Assembly (NCBI GenBank): GCA_030146905.1
Contig: JASLAV010000287.1
Location: forward strand, 1-12,774
From: Lentzea sp.
GTDB taxonomy: Bacteria > Actinomycetota > Actinomycetes > Mycobacteriales > Pseudonocardiaceae
DNA: 12,774 bases
Direction: 5' to 3'
Shown: positions 6,146 through 11,609 of the stretch, in pieces
Layout of the letters: each line of letters opens with the position of its first letter
How positions within the stretch are numbered: position 1 is the stretch's first letter
Made by a program: the position numbers and the translations under genes
The notes under the pieces: model-generated
Told to the model about the DNA's origin: nothing
What the model saw: only the letters and a program-made list of their open reading frames with translations
The model's database searches: none

Positions 6146-6385
6146 TCAGTGGTTGCCGGTGAGTTGGCCGCTGAGCGTGCCGTGCACGTTCGCGCTCGGT
6201 GTGTTGAACCCGGTGATCTCGACGATCTTGCTCTGGAGGTGTACTTGGTCGTGATCGCGTCGAGTGCGGCGACGGAGGAGGCGTCCCGGAAGTGGACCGC
6301 CCCGAGGTTGATCAACCCGCGACCGGGGTCGCCCACCCGGTCGAAGTGGTAGACGAAGTCGTTGCTGTGATGCGGTGTCGGTTCG
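6146..6385 (-). pseudogene. SulP-family sulfate permease, STAS-domain C-terminal remnant
   Basis: Read on the minus strand from about 6385, one frame gives NDFVYHFDRVGDPGRGLINL then GAVHFRDASSVAALDAITTK Y. After one missing base near 6230 the next frame gives KIVEITGFNTPSANVHGTLS GQLTGNH and a stop at 6146-6148. This is the end of a cytoplasmic STAS domain as found at the C-terminus of SulP anion transporters, where HFWDASSVAALDA is the conserved core and VEIVGLN the last strand. All of the membrane part, normally about 400 residues, is gone. It lies downstream of, and in the same direction as, the TetR gene, but is unrelated to it. Confidence 0.75.
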
Positions 6386-6522
6386 TCGGCACCGCATGAC
6401 GCCTCGGTTCGTCGAGTTCTCTGGCTGCCCCGCCTGCGATGCGCGAGGACGCCGCGGGGCAGGTGGCCACACAGACGATCAACGTGCTCAGTCCCGCAAG
6501 GAGGATCAGCCCGTCGAGGTGT
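6386..6522 (-). other. Gap between the TetR gene and the SulP remnant, with a short hydrophobic stretch
   Basis: On the minus strand one frame reads LDGLILLAGLSTLIVCVATC then PAASSRIAGGAARELDEPRR, a plausible single membrane segment starting 10 bases after the TetR stop. There is no start codon before it, and the frame then becomes low-complexity. I see no family match; it is probably a leftover of another gene. Confidence 0.25.
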
Positions 6523-7173
6523 TCAGCTGACGAGCTGGGTGAAGCTGTCGAGCATGGCTTTGAGGCCGAGGCCGAAGTGGTCGTCGGTGCCGGCGTCGTC
6601 GGCGCTTCGGGCGAGCAGGTTGTAGTCCGGTGAGTCCGGTGGCGGTTTCCTGCTGCGGCGTTCGCCGCCGAGTTGGAGGACGGCGAGGGTGAGCGCGTGG
6701 CCGACGGTGAACTCACGCATGCAGCGGAGGATCTGAAGGGCGAGGCCGGGTGTGAAGCCTGCCCGGGTCATGAGCTCGATCATGCGGTTGCCGGTGTCGA
6801 TGGCCGCTGGTGAGCGGACCGGGCGGGTGGCGAAGATGGTGACCGCGTGCGGGTGTGCGAGCAGTGTGTCGCGCATGCGGCGGGCGTACTGCTCGGCCAG
6901 CTCGCGCCAGGACTCGTGCCAGGGCAAGGTGTCGACGTCGAGCTCGGCGAAGAGCGCTTCGGCGACACCGTCGAAGAGCGCCTCCTGGTCGGTGAAGTAC
7001 CGGTAGACGGCCATCGGGTCCACGCCGAGCTCGGCGCCGAGCTTGCGCATGGAGAACTTGTCCCGGCCGATGTCATCGACGAGTGCCAGGGCCATGGCGG
7101 CGATGTACTCGCGGCTCAGCGTCGGTCTGGTCGGCGCGACCGGCCGTGCCCGGCGTGGTCGTTCTTGGTTCAC
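6523..7173 (-). CDS. TetR/AcrR-family repressor with TetR_C-type ligand domain
   Basis: From GTG 7173 the protein has 216 residues; TTG 7197 would add eight. A basic leader (MNQERPRRARPVAPTRPTLS) precedes the DNA-binding domain REYIAAMALALVDDIGRDKF, SMRKLGAELGVDPMAVYRYF, TDQEALFDGVAEALFAELD. The recognition helix is LGVDPMAVYRYF, typical of the TetR_C class. The rest is helical, with LPWHESWRELAEQYARRMRD, LLAHPHAVTIFATRP and a C-terminal LKAMLDSFTQLVS. The gene is divergent from two DUF998 genes, and the intergenic region holds a double palindrome of the kind this class binds. It most likely represses itself and the DUF998 operon and is released by a small hydrophobic ligand. Neither candidate start has a good ribosome binding site. 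Confidence 0.92.
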   Translation of the reverse strand: MNQERPRRARPVAPTRPTLSREYIAAMALALVDDIGRDKFSMRKLGAELGVDPMAVYRYFTDQEALFDGVAEALFAELDVDTLPWHESWRELAEQYARRMRDTLLAHPHAVTIFATRPVRSPAAIDTGNRMIELMTRAGFTPGLALQILRCMREFTVGHALTLAVLQLGGERRSRKPPPDSPDYNLLARSADDAGTDDHFGLGLKAMLDSFTQLVS

Positions 7174-7400
7174 GGGTTGCGGAGTCGGGTCAGGCAACGG
7201 GCGAATTCCTCGAGGAGATGCTGGTAGGCGGTGCGCCCGCCCGGAAACTCCACGCGGGGCACGCCGAGTCTCTCACCGTCGCCCGCCTGGTCATCCGCCG
7301 CCACGCCAACCCGGTGCCCAGCACGAGTCGCAGCGTCGCAGCGACCAGTGTCGGCCAGCGCAGAGCCAGCACCGGCCCGTGCCAGTCGACTTATGTGCAA
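7170..7400 (-). CDS. Possible small ORF between the operator and the TetR gene
   Basis: TTG 7400, with AAAGG about six bases before it, opens 76 codons. Their TGA stop overlaps GTG 7173 of the TetR gene as GTGA, an arrangement typical of translational coupling. The C-terminal part, VEFPGGRTAYQHLLEEFARC LTRLRNP, is protein-like and helical; the first half is alanine/arginine-rich and unremarkable. No family is recognised. It may equally be untranslated leader of the TetR mRNA, since the promoter lies at 7409-7445. Confidence 0.28.
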   Translation of the reverse strand: MHISRLARAGAGSALADTGRCDAATRAGHRVGVAADDQAGDGERLGVPRVEFPGGRTAYQHLLEEFARCLTRLRNP

Positions 7401-7408
7401 ACCGACCT

Positions 7409-7447
7409 TTGTCTACACCGTAGCGCAAGTCTACGGTGTAGTTCGTG
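7409..7447. promoter_or_regulatory. Divergent tetR/DUF998 promoter with paired TetR operators
   Basis: CTACACCGTAG at 7413-7423 and CTACGGTGTAG at 7431-7441 are exact reverse complements separated by 7 bases, and each is itself a CTAC-N3-GTAG palindrome. Seen as a direct repeat, GTCTAC...GTAG recurs every 18 bp (7411 and 7429). Toward the DUF998 genes, TTGTCT (7409-7414) and TACGGT (7432-7437) are 17 bp apart as -35 and -10. In the other direction TACGGT recurs at 7422-7417. The translation start at 7445/7448 is so close to the -10 that the DUF998 mRNA is probably leaderless. Confidence 0.8.
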
Positions 7448-8107
7448 ATGACACTCAACATCGGCGAACACCGGGATGCCGCGAAACTGGCGACCATGGG
7501 AAGTGCGGAGGTTTTCCTGTTCGTCGCGCTGGTCGCGGTCCTGCACGTCCTCGACCCCACCCGAGATCCGGTCAGCGTCACCGTCAGCGAGTACGTCCTG
7601 GGACCGCACGGGTGGCTGCTCAGCGTCGCCGCGCTGGCGTTCGGCCTGGGCGCACTCGCCATCACCACGGCCGTCGCCGCGATCCTGCCCTCGCCGCGGC
7701 CACGCGTCGGCCTCGCCTCGCTCACCCTCGCCGGGCTCGGCATGGTCGTGGTCGGCGCGTTTCCGACCGATCCCATCGACCCGCGGTTCGTCACCACCGC
7801 CGGCGCGATCCACGCGGCGGCCGGCATCCTGTCGTTCACCTGCTTCGCTCTCGCCGCACCGCTGCTCACCCGCCCGGTCGCCACGGCCACCCACGCGCCT
7901 TGGCTGCGCCGACTCGCGGCCGTGACCCCGATCGGCTACGTGCTGTTCTGGGTAACCGGCGTCCTGGACAGCCAACTCGGCGGCCTGCTCGGCCATCGCT
8001 CCGCCACCGGCCTCGGCGAACGGCTCATGGCCGCGACGTTCATCGTCTGGCTGCTTGCGGTCGCCGGTGGTGTCCGCCGCCCCGCGGTACGGGAGCGACT
8101 GGCATGA
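7448..8107 (+). CDS. DUF998 family integral membrane protein, first of a tandem pair
   Basis: The start is taken at ATG 7448 (GTG 7445 is directly in front of it); the promoter -10 is only about ten bases upstream, implying leaderless translation. The 219-residue protein has about six membrane segments: EVFLFVALVAVLHVL, GWLLSVAALAFGLGALAITT, VGLASLTLAGLGMVVVGAFP, AAGILSFTCFALAAPLL, LAAVTPIGYVLFWVTGV and LMAATFIVWLLAVAGG. FPTDP followed by GAIHAAAG is the signature of the DUF998 family: an FPTDP-type loop, then a His entering the next helix. The function of the family is not known to me. The stop overlaps the next start as ATGA, so the two proteins are translationally coupled, probably made in equal amounts, and may form a heteromer. 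The divergent TetR gene controls them. Confidence 0.9.
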   Translation: MTLNIGEHRDAAKLATMGSAEVFLFVALVAVLHVLDPTRDPVSVTVSEYVLGPHGWLLSVAALAFGLGALAITTAVAAILPSPRPRVGLASLTLAGLGMVVVGAFPTDPIDPRFVTTAGAIHAAAGILSFTCFALAAPLLTRPVATATHAPWLRRLAAVTPIGYVLFWVTGVLDSQLGGLLGHRSATGLGERLMAATFIVWLLAVAGGVRRPAVRERLA

Positions 8108-8748
8108 CTTGCACCAAACTTTTGCTCCTCGCAGGCCTGGGACCGGCGCTGTACGTCGTCGTGCTGTTGCTCGACAGCCTGACCCGCCCCGGCTACAACC
8201 CGCTGCACCACTTCGGCAGCGAACTCGCCAACGGCGACCGCGGCTGGCTCATGATCGCCAACTTCGTCACCGCCGGCACACTCACGATCTGTTTCGCCTT
8301 CGGCCTGCGGAACGTGCTGCGTGGTGGCCGCGGCGCGGTCGCGGCACCGGCGCTCGTCGGCCTGTTCGGACTGGGATTGGTGGTGGCCGGCGTGTTCGTC
8401 GCCGACCCGAAACCGGGCTATCCACCTGGAAGCACCGGAACCGTCAACCCGACTCCGCACAGTCTGATCCACGACGCGAACCTGTTCCCGACCTGGACGG
8501 TCATGACCATCGCGATGCTCGTGCTCGCCACCCGGTTCGCGGTCGACAGGCAGTGGGTGTGGACGTGGTACTCGACCGCCAGCGCGGTTCTGGCGATGAC
8601 CACACTGCTGCTGGCCGTCGCCCAGTACGACGCCGACACCCAGACCGGCAGCTACCACGGCCTGTGGCAACGAATCAGCATCACCATCGGATTCGGCTAC
8701 TTCAGCGTCCTTGCCATCCGCCTGCTCCGACAACACGGCAAGCACTAA
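8104..8748 (+). CDS. DUF998 family integral membrane protein, second of a tandem pair
   Basis: ATG 8104 overlaps the preceding TGA by four bases. The 214-residue product has six hydrophobic segments beginning LLLLAGLGPALYVVVLLLD. It carries the DUF998 hallmarks: HHFGSELANGDRGWLMIANF after helix 1, then VAGVFVADPKPGYPPG and a His-containing HSLIHDANLFPTWTVMTIAM. FVADPKPGYPPG is the longer form of the loop that reads FPTDP in its partner, so the two are diverged paralogues rather than a recent duplication. Both are under the same promoter and TetR operators. A role in membrane stress or in handling a hydrophobic compound would fit TetR control but is inference. Confidence 0.9.
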   Translation: MTCTKLLLLAGLGPALYVVVLLLDSLTRPGYNPLHHFGSELANGDRGWLMIANFVTAGTLTICFAFGLRNVLRGGRGAVAAPALVGLFGLGLVVAGVFVADPKPGYPPGSTGTVNPTPHSLIHDANLFPTWTVMTIAMLVLATRFAVDRQWVWTWYSTASAVLAMTTLLLAVAQYDADTQTGSYHGLWQRISITIGFGYFSVLAIRLLRQHGKH

Positions 8749-9000
8749 TCCAGCCAACAGGTGGCCCCGGCGAGCTAGGCGCGAGCCGAGCGGGATGCGT
8801 TGCGGATCAAGTTGAGAGAGGAGACGGCAATCAACCACGTCGCCACCGACCGTGGCCGCGGCGCCGACCCGGCGTGCTCCCTTGGGCAGTGGCGGCTGGT
8901 GCGTTGAACGTGCCAGTACGTCCCTCAACGAACATGAGTGGAGCCGCGCTGACCTGCAGGAGTTGCATTTCCGCAGGTCAGTGCGGCCTCGATGTCATAA
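8749..9000. other. Intergenic stretch ending in an inverted repeat
   Basis: No convincing gene is seen on either strand. CTGACCTGC at 8949-8957 and GCAGGTCAG at 8973-8981 form a perfect 9-bp inverted repeat with a 15-base loop. It lies 19 bases before the sharp start of repeat copy B at 9001. It could be a terminator for the DUF998 operon, a protein-binding site, or part of the end of the integrative element. Confidence 0.5.
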
Positions 9001-9189
9001 GAATCCAAGTAGTGTTCACTGATTGGAGCCTATTGGCGCACCGGCGTGTTCAGGCTGGTCAGGTGTCTCTCAGCGGTTCCGGGTGCCCAAGCGTTCGCGC
9101 AAACTGGGAGCAGTGGGGGAGCACGAGTGACGAACACATTCGCGATGCCCAGATGGTCACCAGGCTTCGTTCGGTCCTTCCACGATCCA
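9001..9189 (-). repeat. Dispersed direct repeat, copy B: integrase 3' end plus downstream flank
   Basis: This copy is collinear with 519-707 at a constant offset of 8,482 bases, without gaps. The integrase stop (TGA at 9157-9159) is conserved, preceded by FEWIVEGPNEAW, matching WSWIMEGPDEAT of copy A. Upstream of about 9190 the DNA similarity fades. Like copy A, it begins abruptly at GAATCC. Confidence 0.85.
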
Positions 9190-9700
9190 CTCGAACGTCC
9201 CGTTTTCTGCCGCGGGTAACCGAAACGGCGGAGCTGGTCGACCAGCTCGTCCCGGTCGCGGGCGGTGTTGACCAGCTGCGCGGCGGTCAGGCGTGGTGCG
9301 CATGCCGCTGTAGCGGTGGCCGGGTTGCTTCGCGAGGTCGCCGAGCCGGCGGCCGACACCGCGCACGGTGGTGACGTCGAGGACGTGCTGTGGCCGCCTG
9401 CGGCGTAGCCGGCGTTCTTGCGGCGGGCGTCGACCGTGCGGGACATGTCGGCTCCGGCCCGGATCGCTTCGGCGTCGTGGGTGACAGGGCCTCGGTCGTG
9501 ACGGTCAGCAGTTTGGCCGAGCCGAGCGCGTGCGCCTCGGATGCGGGCACGCCGGCGAGCACAGCCAGCCGGTAGCGGCGCAACGCGAAGCCCACCAAGG
9601 CCGTCAGCGGCAGGCCGTTGGTGGCCAGGCCGGAGAACATCACGGCCACGAGCGCACCGACCGAGCTGGACACCGCGCCCAGCGCCTCGACCCGCCGGAG
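9157..9700 (-). pseudogene. Degenerate gene, integrase-type tail and an unrecognised membrane-type N-terminus
   Basis: On the minus strand, from an in-frame stop near 9704, one frame reads LRRVEALGAVSSSVGALVAV, MFSGLATNGLPLTALVGFAL, RRYRLAVLAGVPASEAHALG and SAKLLTVTTEAL. Protein-like sequence then hops frames: EAIRAGADMSRTVDARRKNA GYAA; then HVLDVTTVRGVGRRLGDLAK QPGHRYSGMR; then PRLTAAQLVNTARDRDELVD QLRRFGYP; and finally the integrase-like tail TFEWIVEGPNEAW ending at 9157. At least three frame changes are needed, so this is not an active gene. I do not recognise the membrane-type part; it may belong to a different gene fused by deletion to the integrase end. No catalytic integrase motif is visible here. 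Confidence 0.5.
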
Positions 9701-9927
9701 CTACCAGGACCTGCCCGGGTCGCCGGACAACACAGGACGGTAGCGGTGCGGCGACTGGCCGAGGTGACGGGGTGGATCGGCCGTTCTTGTGTGGAGACTC
9801 AGCGGGACGTGGTCCACGAGATTCCAGGACGTGACGCCCTTTCGTCTCCGATCGGCGTGATCGGGCGGCCGTACCGGCCATCCGAGCGCCCGCCTGTCGC
9901 CGGCACTCCGGCCGACCAGCGCTTGAT
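9701..9927. other. Stretch without recognisable gene, upstream of the carboxylesterase
   Basis: Open frames exist on both strands because of the high G+C, but none looks like a protein and all are rich in Arg, Pro and Ser. It holds the upstream region of the carboxylesterase gene and presumably the decayed end of the membrane-type remnant to its left. Confidence 0.5.
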
Positions 9928-9947
9928 CATCAACCGATCGGTTGATG
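9928..9947. promoter_or_regulatory. 20-bp perfect palindrome, likely repressor operator of the carboxylesterase gene
   Basis: CATCAACCGATCGGTTGATG reads the same on both strands and lies 34 bases before the carboxylesterase start. The ACCGATCGGT core is of a type bound by TetR-like repressors. A TTGATC at 9923-9928 could be a -35 box adjoining it; no convincing -10 is seen. No regulator gene sits next to it in this window, and it differs from both other operators described here. Confidence 0.65.
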
Positions 9948-9981
9948 TGGCCGGTGCGCCCGAAGTGCCACTGTCCGGATC

Positions 9982-11529
9982 ATGAAACGACTCCTGGGGG
10001 CGATGGTTGCCGTCGGTGCGTTGGTGTTGGGCGCCGCGCCGGCCGTGGCGAGCGACAACGACGCAGTGCGTACCGATGCCGGCCTGGTGCGGGGCACCAC
10101 GAACGCGAATGTCCGTTCTTACGAGGGGATTCCCTACGCCGCGCCCCCGGTCGGTGACCTGCGCTGGCACTCGCCGGTGCCGCCGGTGCCGTGGTCCGGT
10201 GCACTGGACGCGGTCCAGCCGGGCAATCGCTGTCCTCAGGCCAGTGTCGGCGGCCGACCGGCCAGCGTCACCGAGGATTGCCTTTACCTCGACGTCACCG
10301 CACCGCGTGCGGCCAGGAAGGCACCGGTGCTGGTCTGGCTGCACGGTGGCGGCCTCATGAACGGTGCTGGTAGCGACTACCTGCCGACCCGGCTGGTTGA
10401 GCGAGGCGGGCTGGTCGTGGTGACCGTCAACTACCGGCTGGGAAACCTCGGTTTCCTCGGCTTTCCCGGGCTCGCGAACGGCGGCGCGTTCGGTGTCGAG
10501 GACCAGCAGGCGGCGCTCCGCTGGGTGCGGCGGAACATCGCGGAGTTCGGTGGCGACCCGGACAACGTCACCCTCGCAGGGGAGTCAGCCGGGGCGCACT
10601 CGGTGTGCGCGCAGCTCGCGTCGCCGGGCGCGGCCGGGTTGTTCCAGCGGGCGATCGCCCAGAGCACGGCATGTGCACCGGGCTCCTTCGCCGGTGCGGA
10701 CTTGCGGCCGATGCTGGACGTGCCGCTGTTCGTGCCGTACGAGTGGCACCAGGGGCACGGTCAGAGCGTCGCCGCTGGGCTGGGGTGCACGACACTCGAG
10801 TGCCTGCGCGGCAAGCCGGTGCAGGACCTGCTCGCCGCGCCGGCGTTTCCCTTGCCCGCCTTCGGAAACACCGTGCTGCCGGAGGACCCCGCGGTGGCGG
10901 TACCGGCCGGGCGGTTCAACCACGTGCCGCTGCTGACCGGCACCACGCGCGACGAGGGCACGTTCTTCGCACCGCTGCTGTTCCCCGATCTCGGTCCCGG
11001 CGACTACATGACCGCGTTGACCGCGCACTTCGGTCCGCACGCTGCGGCGATCGCACAGCGGTACCCGCTCGAGGGGCACGCTGGTTCCGCGGTGCAGGCA
11101 ATGGCCGCGATCATGACCGACCTCGACTGGGCGTGGCCACAACGCGCCGCAGATCGCCAGTTCGCGGCCGAGATCCCGGTGTACGCCTATGAGTTCCTCG
11201 ACCGCACGGCACCGGCGATCCCCGAGTTCCCGTCCGGTGCCGAGCCGCTCGCCGCACACGGCTCCGAGCTGCGGTACCTGTTCGACCTGCGCTCCGACGA
11301 CGTACGGCTGACAACCGCACAGCGCCGCCTCGGCGACCGAATGATCGACTACTGGGTCCGCTTCGCGACCACCGGCAATCCCAACCGGCCAGGCCTGCCG
11401 ACGTGGCCCCGCGTCGACCCGGCGGACACCACGCCCTACGTGCAAGGCCTCGACCTCCGCCGAATCGGCCCGTTCGACCGGGCAGCGCAACACAACCTGG
11501 CCTTCTGGGACGCGCTCGCACACCGGTGA
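9982..11529 (+). CDS. Secreted type-B carboxylesterase (alpha/beta hydrolase fold)
   Basis: ATG 9982 gives 515 residues, usual for the family. An N-terminal signal peptide MKRLLGAMVAVGALVLGAAP, with likely cleavage after AVA near residue 24, predicts export. GTTNANVRSYEGIPYAAPPV is the family start motif, and TEDCLYLDV is the type-B signature near residue 100. HGGG at 121-124 builds the oxyanion hole. GESAG holds the nucleophile Ser202, Glu325 in TRDEGTFF is the acid, and His426 in AHGSELRYLF completes the triad. The enzyme should hydrolyse carboxylic esters outside the cell; its natural substrate is not predictable. No clear ribosome binding site is visible. A 20-bp palindrome upstream suggests repression. 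It is convergent with a second, unrelated alpha/beta hydrolase. Confidence 0.95.
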   Translation: MKRLLGAMVAVGALVLGAAPAVASDNDAVRTDAGLVRGTTNANVRSYEGIPYAAPPVGDLRWHSPVPPVPWSGALDAVQPGNRCPQASVGGRPASVTEDCLYLDVTAPRAARKAPVLVWLHGGGLMNGAGSDYLPTRLVERGGLVVVTVNYRLGNLGFLGFPGLANGGAFGVEDQQAALRWVRRNIAEFGGDPDNVTLAGESAGAHSVCAQLASPGAAGLFQRAIAQSTACAPGSFAGADLRPMLDVPLFVPYEWHQGHGQSVAAGLGCTTLECLRGKPVQDLLAAPAFPLPAFGNTVLPEDPAVAVPAGRFNHVPLLTGTTRDEGTFFAPLLFPDLGPGDYMTALTAHFGPHAAAIAQRYPLEGHAGSAVQAMAAIMTDLDWAWPQRAADRQFAAEIPVYAYEFLDRTAPAIPEFPSGAEPLAAHGSELRYLFDLRSDDVRLTTAQRRLGDRMIDYWVRFATTGNPNRPGLPTWPRVDPADTTPYVQGLDLRRIGPFDRAAQHNLAFWDALAHR

Positions 11530-11609
11530 CCAGCCCGAATCCCGCACGATCACGCATGTCGGCGAATGGCCGATGAGCGGTGCCGGGTTGGTTGCCGCAC
11601 GGGTGGCTG
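11530..11609. terminator. Convergent intergenic region with a weak hairpin
   Basis: TCGGC at 11559-11563 and GCCGA at 11569-11573 pair around a GAATG loop, extendable by G-U pairs. It is the only candidate terminator between the two convergent hydrolase genes, and it is weak. Confidence 0.25.

Noticed and set aside
7936..8928. 330-codon minus-strand frame antisense to the DUF998 genes
   Set aside because: It is a codon-position shadow of two genes with strong family signatures and has no recognisable domain.
519..9189. The two repeat copies as CRISPR or as long terminal repeats of one transposon
   Set aside because: There are only two copies, 8.5 kb apart and 85% identical, carrying an integrase gene end. 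No short regular repeats with spacers and no retroelement genes are present.
8055..9374. 439-codon plus-strand frame through the second DUF998 gene and repeat copy B
   Set aside because: The first part is antisense-style low-complexity sequence overlapping the DUF998 frame. It continues by chance through the repeat.
9287..9673. Intact 128-residue membrane protein starting at GTG 9673
   Set aside because: Only the first 60 or so residues look like protein. The remainder of that frame is Arg/Pro/Thr-rich, while protein-like sequence continues in another frame.
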